Counted from the first letter of the stretch, positions 47,479 through 61,800 are shown. The stretch is DNA of 64,000 nucleotides from Chrysomallon squamiferum (GCA_012295275.1 CM022673.1:14120788-14184787), one strand, 5' to 3'. Notes: generated by a model not told the origin, from the sequence alone. Program-made: numbers and translations.

Positions 47479-48324
47479 TTATGCAGCGCTTTCCGACAAA
47501 TGAACGAATTCTTTATTGTTTGTCAAATGTATTCCTCTTCTTTTTCTGTAAACACTATCAGAAGCCCGGAATTCCCAAGGCCTGGGAATTCGTGAATCAG
47601 TCCGGCGGTCTGCGTCAACAGTAGACAGTGATAAGAGAATCCCTGCTGCAAAGACGTAATGAGAAAGTGAACAGTTATTTTGATATGTCTGACATTATTT
47701 AATTTCGTGTGTTCTAATTAACAGACTTTGATTAAATACATATTTTAAATAGATCTTTATTTTTAATTTTACTTTATCTTACACCATATTAATTATCTAT
47801 CTACCTATCTATCAATATATATATATGTATATACAAACGTTTTACATTATTTTACATCATTTTTATTATCTACCTATCTACTGATGTGTGTGTGTGTGTG
47901 TGTGTGTGTACTTCATTATTTTAAATGTTTTGACAGAAACAAATAACAAAATAGTAAGAGTATTCTAGTCATCATGGCTTTTGTAGAACAGATAACTGTT
48001 ACCGTTCCTGGTCAACTCGTACTTCTTCTAGACTAAAATATACACTTTCGTCCATTCTAACTGATTATTACCATCAATATTCTTGTAATTAAGATTCAAA
48101 TAACTAGCAGCGTCACTAGAGAAAATCATTTATCTTTATCTTTCATTGACTTAGTTAAACAATTTAGATTTTACAAAACTAATTACGATATTAATTCAAA
48201 ATATCATAGATTAAAAATTATTATTAAGCTTTTCTGTCTCTAGCTAATATTAAAACCATATACTTATCTTTCACTTACCTACTATTAGCAGTCCAAAAAG
48301 CAGTACGGTTTTGGAACCAGCCAT
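47479..48324 (-). CDS. Gene P7: recent duplicate of P5
   Basis: Coding exons are 48,324-48,279 and 47,645-47,479, phase 1, 70 residues. Both exons appear identical in sequence to P5, giving the same MAGSKTVLLFGLLIV leader, IPRPWEF middle, RKRR site and GIHLTNNKEF tail. Splice sites are intact. The 3' UTR exon starts at 47,231, with AATAAA at 47,178-47,183. TATA and GTCAGCA are at 48,382-48,407. Two intact identical copies double the gene dose for this one peptide. Confidence 0.75.
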
Positions 48325-48381
48325 GATGTAGATATATTGAATGTTGTCTTGTTTCTGTATGTAACTCTCATTGCAGCACTT

Positions 48382-48407
48382 GTATATATATCTAAAATTA
48401 TGCTGAC
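48382..48407 (-). promoter_or_regulatory. P7 promoter module (GTCAGCA and TATATATA)
   Basis: GTCAGCA at 48,401-48,407 and TATATATA at about 48,383-48,390. Confidence 0.5.
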
Positions 48408-48703
48408 ATAATTATTTACATCTAGAACTTGTATTTCAGTTACGCAATAGGAATTATCGTATTAGTTACAAGTAAACATATTATTGTAAATAGATATCAT
48501 CTTAATGAACCGGACGGTTCCTGTTTCTTAAGAAAACTGTTAATTCATGTTAAGAGGCCAAATTTTTCTTGTTTTATTGATTCAGTTTTAGTGTGATATT
48601 TTGTCAATCTTTTTTTATTCTACTGTGTCCTTTTTTCTTCCAAAAATGTCTTTTTTTTCATATAATCCTGAATTTCTTCAAGTGAATTCCAGTAAATACC
48701 GGC

Positions 48704-48795
<92 letters not shown>

Positions 48796-49383
48796 CATTA
48801 TCCTTTTCTCTGTACGTTTGTAAGATAATATTCTTTAAAATAAAATCATGCTATAATAGTAAACGTGTTAAGATATAAGATAGTTGATGAATCTTAGTAT
48901 AAACATCATTAGATCCGGGTTAGTTATTTTCATGTACTTTAAGCGCTGTGCTAAATAGACATTTCAAACGATCACAAATGCTAACACGCATGTTACATAA
49001 CCTTGAAAAAAAACGTTTTTTTTTTTATAGTTTCTATTGTTTTTATTCCATAGTTTTCTGACATCAGGTTGCTGCTATTGTTTTTCGTTTTGTATTTTAT
49101 TATTATTATTGTTGTCATTGTTGTTTTGTTGTTGTTGCTATTATTGTTGTTGTGGTTGTTGTTGTTGTTGCTGCTAGCGGTCTTATTTTAGTGATGGTGA
49201 TAATTATAATGATTTAATTTAAATTTATAGAATAAAACGATAAAGGAGTCTTTATTCCATTACAAATTTATTTTATATTTTGTTAGATAACTCACTTCAG
49301 CAAGTCACATACTGTCAATAGTTATTATTGTAGAATACATTATAAACATTCAAATTTTAAATATATTTTGATTGGTCAGTGCA

Positions 49384-49431
<48 letters not shown>

Positions 49432-49561
49432 TACTATTATCATAATCATCATCAATATCATTATTGTTATTATTTTTATTATTACCATATTATTATTGCT
49501 GTTGTTGTTATTATTATTATCATTATCATGCTGATTACTATCATAATAATAATCATCATCA

Positions 49562-49596
<35 letters not shown>

Positions 49597-49795
49597 TGTT
49601 TTCATACATTACGTATAATACCTCTTTCTGAAAGAGGATATAATCATATAGCTTTATTATTTTGTTGAACTGATTTCGACTTTTACAATTTTTAATTTTT
49701 AATTAATTAATACATTTTTTAATTTTCTACTTCGTTTCTTTCTCCGGGTATGTATCTATTATAGTTCCAGAAAGATTTATACATACATACATACA

Positions 49796-49826
<31 letters not shown>

Positions 49827-50450
49827 GTACATACATACATATATACATACATGTATATAATATAAAAAAGTCAGTTCGTTACAATTTTACAGAAAAATAT
49901 CCAGATACAGACAGACCAACGGAAAGAATTAATGAATTACTTGAATTATTGGATTTTATTTATTTTTTTTTTTTTTTTAATTTTACTTTTTTCACGGACT
50001 TTGAGAATAGTGTTTAAATGGATTTTTGAAATATATTTGCTTTTAGATGTGTATTTGTATTAAATGTTATAATATTTTATAGTTTTGTTTTTTGTTGTTG
50101 TTGTTGTTGTTTTGAGAAATGATACTTTCTAAATAGTTTTTGAGATAATTTTATATGGATTTAGAAACGTACTGCTTTGCTCGAGAAAGGTTTTTTAAAC
50201 ATGTCTGAACATGTTTGTATATAGTTTTAAAAGGTTTTATGCATGTAAATAAATGTTTTTGTAATATGATAGCCAAACTAATAAATATACTGACAATATA
50301 CTAATAAATACACTGTAATATACATTGCAATGGTCAACTTTAAGTCAACTCGAATCCCTAGAGATAAAATTTGAATTGTTGGGGGGGGTTAATAATAAAA
50401 AATGTTCGTGTGCCAGTGCGTTCTTTAATACATACATACATACATACATA
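48704..50450. other. Unit 2/unit 3 junction and non-coding part of unit 3
   Basis: At 48,704-48,791 a single (CT)n has the left flank of the 41,962 tract and the right flank of the 42,930 tract, so about 1 kb between two (CT)n tracts is missing. Beyond it follow (AAT)n and (ATT)n (49,385-49,596), (ATAC)n (49,781-49,823) and a run of seven G near 50,382. I see no coding exon. Confidence 0.75.
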
Positions 50451-50839
50451 AAATTAAAATGACTGAAATCTGTTATAATTTTCAAAGATTTATTTGGAAA
50501 TTTGTCAAGCCGATATTTCCTGCTGTGAAGATTTTCCATTTTCTGAAATAAATACAACAAAACCTCAATATCTTATACAATTTATTTAAAACAATTCACT
50601 TTTCTTTTTGCTAAAAAAATTATTTATTTTACTATTTACTTTATATGATCAAGTTTTAAAATGTGATGTTAATGAAAATCAAATAAAAATGACGAATAAA
50701 AACAAACAACCAATAATGATGAAAATAATTATAATAATGATGCTGATGATGATGAATACAATTACAAGACAACATTGTTACCTTTATTTAAGGTTTTTCG
50801 AGAAAAGACTTACTTTACTTTTCTTTTTGTCAGTCTAAT

Positions 50840-51627
50840 TTATTCTCTTCTTCTTCTGTAACGAGTATAACCAGGATCCAAGTGAGTCCCTGGTTGCCAT
50901 GTTTGCCATGTTTGCCATAATTGCCATGGTTGCCACACTGGCAGAGGCCTGGTAGGCAAAAGCGACCAGCGACTCCACGGTGGTTCAGGCCTGTGTGCTG
51001 CATCAACAGTAGTCAGTGACAGGAGAATCCCTACTGCAAAAACATAATGAAAAAGTAAAGTTATTTTGATATGTCTAACTTTATTTAATTTTTTTGTTGT
51101 TGTTGTTTTAATTAACAGATTTTAATTAATAACATATTTAAAAAACAAAATTTACATTATTTTACATGATTTTAATTATCTATCAATCTACGTATCTAAA
51201 TATATATATATTACATCATTTTATATTATTTTACATTTTCTTACATTATTTGACAGAATCAAATGAAGTAATCAGAGAATTCTAGTCGTCACTGATTTTT
51301 GTAAAATAGATAACTGTTACCCTTCCTGTCACTTTACAACCTTTTGCTTCTTCTAGACTAAAAAAACATAAGACACACTTTCCTCCATTCTAACTGGTTA
51401 TCACTATTAAGATTCCAGTAAGTAGCAGCGACACAAGAGAAAATTATTTACCTTTCGTTGAACAATTTAGGTTATACAAAATGTATTTACAATACCGATT
51501 CAAAATACTATACATAAAAATTATTCTTAAGCTAAACTGTTTCTAGGTAATATTAAAACCCTATACTTATCTTTCACTTACCCACTATTAGCAATCCAAA
51601 AAGCTGTACGGTTTTTGAACCACTCAT
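50840..51627 (-). CDS. Gene P8: secreted peptide precursor with five Trp-Gln triplets
   Basis: Coding exons are 51,627-51,582 and 51,033-50,840, phase 1, 79 residues. The signal is MSGSKTVQLFGLLIV with VGILLSLTTVDA. The mature part begins AHRPEPPWSRWSLLP, then PVWQPWQLWQTWQTWQPG, five W-Q-x triplets where P6 has three, then THLDPGYTRYRRRRE and TAA. The donor (G|GTAAGT), acceptor (TTTTTGCAG), TATA and GTCAGCA (51,685-51,710) are all intact, so this is the functional-looking Trp-rich member. The 3' UTR exon starts at 50,542, with AATAAA at 50,489-50,494. Tryptophan, proline and arginine together recall Trp/Pro-rich antimicrobial peptides by composition only. The RRRR has no peptide after it except Glu, so it could act as a C-terminal trimming signal or stay in the product. 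Confidence 0.75.
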
Positions 51628-51684
51628 GATGTAAATATGTTGTATGTTGTCTTGTTTCTGTATGTCACTCTCATTCCAGTACTT

Positions 51685-51710
51685 GTATATATACAAAAGA
51701 TTATGCTGAC
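51685..51710 (-). promoter_or_regulatory. P8 promoter module (GTCAGCA and TATATATA)
   Basis: GTCAGCA at 51,704-51,710 and GTATATATAC at 51,685-51,694, about 60 bases upstream of the ATG. Confidence 0.55.
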
Positions 51711-51995
51711 ATGATTATTTACAGTTAAGTAATTACGCATTAAGAATTATCATATCAGTTACAAATAAACATTTTATTGTAAATAAATAACATCTTACTG
51801 CACAAATCTTCTTTCTTAAGAAAACTGTTATTTCCTGTTAAGAGGCCAAATCTTTCTTGTTTTATTGATTCAGTTTCAGTGTGATATTTTGTCAACCTTT
51901 TTTATTCTACTGTGTCCTTTTTTCTTCCAAAAATGTCATTATTTCCATATAATCCTGAATTTCTTCAAGTGAATTCCAATAAATACTGGCGCCTC

Positions 51996-52106
<111 letters not shown>

Positions 52107-52602
52107 GTGTCCAGCTATTTAATTTGTTTGTTTTTTGTTGTTGACTTTTCTCTTTCTCTACGAGGTAAGATAATATTCTTATAAATAAAAATATGCTGGT
52201 AACAATGTGTTTGTTAGATATGCCACAGCTGTTCAGTGTTAGTCTAAATATCATTAGATCCGGTTTAGTTATTTTCGTGTACTTTCATGGCTGTGGTGAA
52301 CACGCATTTCATACGATTACAAATATTAATACGGATGTTACATAACCTTGGAAAATACTGTTTCTTTTATATATATTTTATTATTATTGTTGCTATTGTT
52401 TTTATTCCACTTTGTTCTGAAATCAGGTTGTTGTTCCTGTTTGTTTGTTTTGAGTTTTGTTGTTATTATTATTACTGTTGTTGTTGTTGTTGTTGTTGTT
52501 CCGTTTTTGCTAGCCGTCTGATTTTATTGATAATAATAATACTAAAAAGTTAATTTATGTCTCTGTAAAATATAGAATAAAACAATTTATTTTATATTTT
52601 GT

Positions 52603-52646
<44 letters not shown>

Positions 52647-53138
52647 ATATTCTTAAGAAGAATCACAAATTATGTCATTTACTTTTTCAGAAAAAGAATA
52701 TAATCTTGTACCTTTATTATTTTGTTGAATTTATTTCAGTAATTTTTTTTTTTTTTTTTTTTACGTTTTTCTGTTCAAGTATGTTTCTATAATAGTTCCT
52801 GATAGGTTTATATATATATAATAAAAAATACTGAATTCTATTATAATTTTGCAAAGATTTATTTGGAAACTTGTAAAAGCCTATATTTGCTGCTGTAAAG
52901 ACTTTCCATTTTCTGAAATAAATACAACAAAAAGTTAATATCTTAAACAATTTATTTAAAACACTTCACTTTTCTTTTTGTTCAATAAAATTGTCCATGC
53001 TAGTATTTACATTATAAACTTTTCAAAAGTGATGTTAATGAAGAATAAATAAAACTTGATGATGAATAACAACAAATAACAATAATCATGAAGATGATGA
53101 TGATGAATAAAATTACAAAACAACATTGTTACCTTTAT

Positions 53139-53847
53139 TTAATGTTTTCCGAGAAAAGAATTACTTTTCTTTTTGTCTGTCAATTTTATTCCAGTGTCTC
53201 TTCTTTTTCTGTAAGGAGGATAAGGAGGAGATCAGGGAGTCCACTCTGGCTCAGGATAGGGACTCCATGGTTCATCAGGCCAGTATGTTGCCTCAACAGT
53301 GGACAGTGATATGAGAATCCCTGCTGCAAGTACATAATGACAAAGTAACCAGTTATTTTGACATGTCTGACATTATTTAATTTCGTGTGTTCTAACTGAC
53401 AGACTTTGATTAAATACATTTTTTAAATAGATTTTTATTTTTTTATTTCACATTATTTTAATCACACAGACACATTTGTGTATCTATCAATCAGTCTCTC
53501 TTTTTAAATAGACACTTTGCAACTTCTTGCTTCTTCTAGATTGGAACAGATATGTGTTACCCTTCCTGGTCAATTCGTACTTCTTCTAGAATGGATATTT
53601 CCTCCATTCTAACCGATTATCACCAACAACATTCTTGTAATTAAGATTCCAGTAACTAGACAGCGTCACAAAAGAAAATTATTTATCTTTATCTTTTGTT
53701 GAACAATTTAAATTATACAAAACTAATTAAAAATATCATTGATTAAAAATTATTCTTTAGCTAATCTGTCTGTAAAAGCCATATACTTATCTTTCATTTA
53801 TCCACTATTAACAATCCATAAAGCTGTACGATTTTGGAACCAGCCAT
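53139..53847 (-). pseudogene. P9: family member with in-frame stop and lost donor
   Basis: Exon 1 (53,847-53,802, MAGSKIVQLYGLLIV) is followed by G|ATAAAT where a GT donor is expected. Exon 2 starts at 53,323 with AGILISLSTVEA, then the Trp/Pro/acidic TYWPDEPWSPYPEPEWTP, and meets TGA at 53,232-53,234. Beyond the stop the same frame still encodes the RKRR site and a well-kept tail (DTGIKLTDKKKSNSFLGK) to TAA at 53,139. The related P10 has Trp at the position of the stop, so TGG to TGA is likely. TATA and GTCAGCA (53,905-53,930) and the 3' UTR exon (52,912; AATAAA 52,858-52,863) remain. Confidence 0.7.
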
Positions 53848-54577
53848 ATTGTAAATATATTGTATGCTGTCTTGTTTCTGTACGAAAATCTCATTTTTGT
53901 ACTTGTATATATATTTAAAATTATGCTGACTTAAATAATCTACATCAGGAAATGTGCGAATTATATTTTAATTAAGCAAATTAAATTGTTGTCAATGGCA
54001 GTTTGTATAAATACTAATTAAATTAATAAAAATTATATTATCTGTCACAAATAAACATTTTATTGTAGTTACATATCTTCTTACTAAATCAGACAAATCG
54101 TTTTTATTAAGAAAACTCTTAATTCCTGTTGAAATCTTTCTTGTTTTATTGATTCAATTTCATTTTGTCTTTGTCTTTATTCCAGTGTGTCCTTTTTTCT
54201 AAACACTTCTTTTTTTACATATTATCTTCAAGTGAATTCAAGTAAATATACACTTCTGAATTCGAGATCGTGGATATATATATATACATCCCAAATATTA
54301 ATACGGATGTTACATAACCTTGGAAAATACTCTTTCTTTTTTCTTTCTTTTTTTCTAGTTTATTATTAGAGCTATTGATTTTATTCCATATTCTTCTGAA
54401 ATCTGTTTGTTGTTGCTGTTTGTTTGTTATGAGTTGTGTTGTTTATTATTTTTATAATTAGTATTGTTGTTGTATCGTTGTTGCTAGCGGTCTGATTTTA
54501 TTGATGATAATAATAATAATAAAAATTTAATTTATGCCTATCTGTAAAATATAGAATAAAACAATTTTGTATTTTGT

Positions 54578-54722
<145 letters not shown>

Positions 54723-54881
54723 GAAGAATCACAAATTATGTCATTTACTTTTTCTCAGATATAGGATATAATCTTGTAGCTTTATTATTTTGTTGAATTT
54801 ATTTCAGTTTTCACAGTTGTCTTCTTTTTTTTTGCGTTTTTCTCTTCAAGTTTATTCCTGTAATAGTTCCTGATAGCTTTG

Positions 54882-54958
<77 letters not shown>

Positions 54959-55296
54959 CAAAAAATGCTGAATTCTATTATAATTTTGCAAAGATTTATT
55001 TGGAAACTTGTCAAAGCCGATATTTCCTGCTGTAATGATTTTTCCATTTTCTGAAATAAATACAACAAAACTTATACAGTTTATCTTATACAGTTTATTT
55101 TAAAATGTTATCTTTTCTTTTCGCTAAATGAAATTATCTACTTTAGATTTTTACTTATATTATAACTTTTAAAAAGTAATGTTAACGAAGAACAAATAAA
55201 ATTTGATGATGAGTAACACAAACAACAATGATGATGAAGATGATGATAATAATGATAATGGTGAATAAAATTATAAAACGACATTGTTACCTTTAT

Positions 55297-55957
55297 TCAG
55301 TGTTTTCCGAGAAAAGAATTACTTTTCTTCTCGTCTGTCAGTTTTATTCCAGTGTCTATTCTTGTTCTGTAACGATACCAGGGACCACGCACTTGCACAA
55401 GCCAGGGACTCGACGGTCCCTCGGGCCAGCGAGGCCTCACGTCTGCATCAACAGTAGAAGACAGTGATATCAGAATCCCTGCTGCAAATACATAATGAGA
55501 AAGTAAACAGTTATCTTGATATTCTGACATTATTATAGTTTGTTTTTGTTTGTTTTTTAATTAAAAGATTTTAATTAAATAGATATTTTAAATAATTTTT
55601 TAGTTTACATTATTTTAATTAGATATCTATCTGCCTATTTTAAAAAGACAGACACTTTGCAACTTCTTGCTTCTTCTAGACTAAAAAAAAACAATTCTAA
55701 CTGATTATCACCAACAACATTCTTGTAATTAAGATTCCAATAACCAGCAACGTCACAAGAGAAAATCATTTATCTTTATCTTTCGTTGACTTATTTAAAC
55801 AATTTAGATTATATAAAACACAATTAAATATTGATTCAAAATATCATCGACTATTCTTAAGCTTTTCTGTTTCTAGGTAATATTAAAACCATATACTTAT
55901 CTTTTACATATGCACGATTAGAAATCCAAAAACCGGTAGAATTTTGGAACTAGCCAT
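55297..55957 (-). pseudogene. P10: family member with open body exon but lost donor, promoter and cleavage site
   Basis: Exon 1 (55,957-55,912) encodes MASSKILPVFGFLIV but continues C|ATATGT instead of G|GTATGT. Exon 2 (55,481-55,297) is fully open: AGILISLSSTVDA, then DVRPRWPEGPSSPWLVQV and RGPWYRY, then RTRI where relatives have RKRR, and the tail DTGIKLTDEKKSNSFLGKH. The TATA and GTCAGCA motifs are missing: the upstream sequence skips directly from the CACT to the ACATCC landmark. The 3' UTR exon starts at 55,050, with AATAAA at 54,995-55,000. An open frame with four separate functional losses suggests a young pseudogene, or a donor of sequence for its neighbours. Confidence 0.6.
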
Positions 55958-56049
55958 GATATAAATGCATTTTATATATGTTTTGTTTCTCTATGTGACT
56001 CTCATTTCAGCACTCTAAACTTAATCTACATCCGGAAATTATATTTCAA

Positions 56050-56648
56050 TTAAGTAAATTAAATTGCAGACAGTGGCAGTTTGCATAAAAACTAATTAAA
56101 TTCATAAAAATTATATTATCTGTCAAAATAAACATTTTATTGTAATTAAATATCTTCTTACTAAATCAGACAAATCCTTTTAGTTAAGAAAACTGTTAGT
56201 TCCTGTTAATGGGACAAATTTGTCTTGTTTTTTTTTAATTCTTTTTCATTTTGTCTTTGTCTTTATTCCAGTGTGTCCTTTTTTCTAGAAATTTATTTGT
56301 TTACATATTATCCTGAATTTCTTCAAGTGAATTCCAGTAAATATCCACTTCTGTAGTCGAAATTGTGGATATATATTTATATACTGAGTAATTAATTATT
56401 GTTAAGATTAAAGATTCGATTTTTGTCTGAAATAAATTGTGTTGCCGGTGCTGAACACCTGGTTAATATGTATCTAATTAAGAATTTTTCTTTTTTTTTA
56501 AAGATTAGTGTCTGTTATTTTATTTATGTCAAAAAGTGAGAGTATGCAAACATTCAGAAAGGAAAGCATCAAATTTAGAGATGAAGAAATAGATCAAAAC
56601 GTGAGTCTGATTTTTTAAGTCTGACATACAATATCAGCTCTTTTGACA

Positions 56649-56742
<94 letters not shown>

Positions 56743-57275
56743 CGTACGTGTGTAAGATAATATTCTCTAAAATAAAATCATGCTGTAATAGTGAGCGTGT
56801 TAAGATATGATATAGTTGATGAATCTTAGTGTAAACATCATTAGATCCGGTTTAATTATTTTCATGTACTTTAACCGCTGTGCTGAACACACATTTTATA
56901 CCATCACAAATAACCTTGGAAAATACTCTTTCTTTCCTCTTTATTTTACTATTAGGGCTATTGTTTTTATTCCATATTCAGCTTGTTGTTATAGTTGTTT
57001 GTTTGTTCGTTTTTTGAGCGTTGTTGTTACTATTATTATTAATATTGTTGTTGTTGTTGTTAGCTGTCTTATTTAAATGATGATGATAATTATGATTTAA
57101 TGTAAATTTGTCAGTTGAAAATAGAATAAAACAATAAGGTAGTATTTATTCGTTTAAAAATGTATTTTATATTTTGTTATATAAGTCAGTTCTGCAAGTC
57201 AGATTCAATTAATAAATATTATTGTTGAATATATTATAAATATAAATATTAAATAACTTTTGACTGGTCAATATA

Positions 57276-57320
<45 letters not shown>

Positions 57321-57700
57321 CATAATAATAATCATAATAATAGTAATAATAACAAATATATAAATAAATAAATGTTTGGAACGAAGACAAAAGCTATCGA
57401 AATTTCGAACTTTTTTCGCTTGAAACATGAGGTTGCTGTGTTATGTCAAAATTTAAAATTGTTACTTAATAATTTCCAACCGCAGAAAAAAAGCTAAGAG
57501 CCTTAGAGTCAGAAGGAAGACATTCAGTTGTAATTCAGACTTGAAAAAATATGTCCTTCACAGCTTTCTGTATTTTAGGACATCGTTATGTCTTTATCCC
57601 GCCCAACTTTTCTCTAAATTATCTAAAATTTAACACTTCTGAACACTGCTGTTTGTTATCAGATAAATTTGACACTTTTAAACATGCTGTATGTTGTCGG
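56050..57700. other. Intergenic region P10-H, diverged copy of the tandem-unit spacer
   Basis: Bases 56,060-57,350 match 36,080-37,470 with small gaps, including (CT)n at 56,653-56,739 and (AAT)n at 57,280-57,320. From 57,600 the 3' flank of gene H holds about two copies of a roughly 45-bp repeat containing AAATTTGACACT. No coding exon was seen. Confidence 0.7.
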
Positions 57701-57716
57701 GTAAATTTGACACTGC

Positions 57717-58515
<799 letters not shown>

Positions 58516-58617
58516 CGTTTCCTTCTGCTGAATATAGAGAACACTGTTGTAATTTTTGTCACTATTTTACAACACACGATGTAGCTTAGACTCCAAGACA
58601 ATGCGAAGAAGAAACGT

Positions 58618-58629
58618 CTATATATTTTC
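58618..58629 (-). promoter_or_regulatory. Gene H TATA box
   Basis: AAAATATATAGA on the minus strand, about 105 bases upstream of the ATG; transcription would start near 58,590. Confidence 0.45.
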
Positions 58630-58639
58630 CTTCTTCTGA

Positions 58640-60945
58640 CGTTTTTGTTGAAGCCGGGACAGGACGGAATCCAAAACGTTTTAAAAAGAGAAACGTTAAA
58701 ATAAACTAATGAATGTATTCATGTTTCCGAGTTCAGTGACAAGTAAAAGATGACAGGAATCTTGTAGAAGGTAATAATTCTATGAGATGTACGTCACGAT
58801 TCTTCTTCTTATAAAATTATTTAAAATGTGGCGAGGCTAATAAAATGTCTACGTTTTTAATACACGTTTAACTGATTGATTTATTTGTTTCTTGTTGACA
58901 TGCATTTGTAATAGTGATAATAAATAGTATCTCTCTCTGTACTTATTCAAGTCATTTGTCTGTAAATTTGTATTTTATGTGTATGTGTGTGTGTGTGTTT
59001 GTATATATATATATATATATGTATATTATATACACACACACACACACACACAATCTGCAAAACGTTTTGTTATTGTTATAATGTAATAAAGTCCATTACA
59101 GATAGAAAGATGTATATTATTCATACCGGTATATTCGGTAGTCATTTAAGAATAAATATCGCCAAGATAAATAAAGAAGAAATTATTTTTTCTGAAATGC
59201 CGCAATGAACAATCCTGGCTTGACCCTTGGTCGTGATGTCACAAAGGACAGTTATATTTAGACTATAAATAGATTAATGTTATTGTCAAGGCAGTTCTGA
59301 TGGAAACGGGTTTTAAAAGGTATATTATTTGAGGGTTTTTGTTTTGTTTTTTTTTTTTTGTGTGTGTGTGTGTGTGTGTGTGCTTGAGTTTTGACGTTGG
59401 TTTTAAATTGTATTTGGGGTTTACATAACATTTGTTTTATGTTCTTGCACTGTTAGTTATTTAGGAGTGTAATGATATAAAAACTATAGTTGTAAGTTTA
59501 TTGCAAATACTGTGATTCCGTGTTTCAAAGTAGTTTTATTTACAGCTGAGTCTAAACACTTTAAATAATGAGGAAAGCAAATAGTCTGTTGTAATAAGAC
59601 GTACATAGTCAATTAATACTGAAATATTTAGATATCAAAAGCAACAACACACACAAACACAGGCACGCACGCACGCACGCACACTTAAACAAGAACGTCT
59701 CAAGATAAATAGGCCCTTGGTAATACTTTTTTTTCTTCTTTTCTTTTTTTTTTTTTTTAAACTGAATGTCTTGAGTTAGATAAAATGTATACTAATGCTG
59801 AATCAGAGAACGAAAACTAAAACAAGAATAAGTACTTTTACATACTATTCAATAGGTACGTGCATACTAGCATACCCACACACATACATTCGAACATATA
59901 TACAAACATACATGAATATGTGGACTCACGTATTCAAAAACAAGCCATTAAACGTCTACGAAAATACAATAGAAAAAAAATAACGTGACACTCAGTGACA
60001 TATTTTCATGTCAAGGTTACTGATTACCTTATTAGATAATCAGCGGTTTTATTTTAAAATACTCCGGATGTTAATAATTTTACTCAAAATCATAATTTAA
60101 ATGGTTGTAGCAAAAATGTATCGATTCTTTTCGTAAATATGGAGTGGGGGGGGGGTAAGAAACATTTATAACTGATAATATTCTGTAATTGGGCAGCGAA
60201 CTTGACATTCCTTGTACTGGAGACAGTCTAAGCGGCTTCAGGCGCATTGTTCGTGCTAAATTTAGGACAGCAACAAGCACGCGCCGATTGTCAGACTGCC
60301 ATGCAGCAATTCGTTATTGGACGAGATAAAACACTACTTAGTTCACTGACCTATTTCACTCCACCAGAAGTGACCTGTAAACTTGTCTGTTATTGCGAAT
60401 GTTACGTCAGTCATTTGTAAATAAATACAAGATGTGTATTGTTATGCAAACAAAACACAGTAAAACCGCTGTAAATGGACTACGAAGAAGACTAGTCTAA
60501 AGTCAAATGGAGATGGTCACTTTATAGAAATTTTATCGTGTGCAAGAACAGTTTTTATAGTTGCTTGTTTTGACAGTAGTAAGCTATTATATACATATAT
60601 ATACATACATGTATAATTCAGCTGCATTAGAAGAAGAAAAAAAAAGCCACCTGTACATGTTTAAAATACATACACAATAATAAATTGTCGACAAATTTAT
60701 ATTTTGACTGGCTGGCGGCTGGATGACAAGCAGCCAATTAAATTAACGCATGCGCAGTGAACAGAAACATGGTTATATGTTGACGCCGGTCGACAGAGGG
60801 GACGACAAACATGGGCATAAAACTGAAAGTAAAGGTCGAAGAACGGAGTTTGGAGGTGGTCGAATTGTAGCAGAAAAATAGTGTTAAATCGTAGACTGAA
60901 AAAATCGTCCATTTACAGATGTGGTCACAGTTCGAATTTTGACTA

Positions 60946-60980
<35 letters not shown>

Positions 60981-61800
60981 ATTTCGAAAACACTTTAATG
61001 GACGGTAAATGAATATCACAGAAAATAGTTTTACATACAGTTCTTTTTTTTTTTTTTTTTTTTCTAAATGTATTTTCTTTTCAATTTTTGAAAATTTAAA
61101 AACAAAATGTTTTAACATTTATTTTAAACTGACAATGCTTTGTTTTTGTCACAGAAACAACATCAATTAATACAAACAATAATGCATAAATTTTTGGTTT
61201 CTTATGCATGCAGAAAAGACTGATTATGGAAAGTCTTGTGTGTGAAAGTAATTATTTTCCCTTGAAATACATACACACTATATTCTGTCTGTAAATATTT
61301 ATATATGTATATATATGTGTATATTACATTGTATTAATGAAACTTTTATACATTTTGAATTAAATTATGAATACATTTAAAAAAAAATATTCAATATTTA
61401 TAAAATAAATGATACTTGAAAAATGTAAAACAATGACGTCATACTTTTAACAATACTACATTTAAAAATCAAATTAACACTATCAAAATATCCTCTTTAC
61501 TATCACCAATCAAACTGTAACTAGAGTTCTGTCCCTTTGATTATTTTGTGAATATAAAAGAGAAGAAAAAACAACAACAAAAAAAAGAACAATAATAATA
61601 ATAATAAAAAAAAAATTTTTTTTTTTTTTTTTTTTTTGGGGGTTCTTTTGGTAACAATTGTTACTTCTAATTAGATATTTGTCTCCCCAAAGATTTGTTA
61701 CTGTTTAAATTGTCTGATAATGCAAGATATAGATATTACATGCTTAAAACATAGATTATTATAACTATAATTTTCTCTTTTTCAGTAAACACACACTTAA
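58640..61800. other. Intergenic region between H and BBS5
   Basis: Mostly AT-rich unique sequence with short repeats: (CA)n near 59,032-59,051, (GT)n near 59,360, (AAAT)n at 60,949-60,982, and poly(A)/poly(T) near 61,605-61,637. The region 60,170-60,300 and 60,700-60,900 is less AT-rich, but I find no open frame with exon signals. No gene is called. Confidence 0.6.

Noticed and set aside
60697-61118. Minus-strand frames MDDFFSLRFN and MLKHFVFKFS
   Set aside because: They run through poly(A) and ATTT repeats and lack exon signals or recognisable domains.
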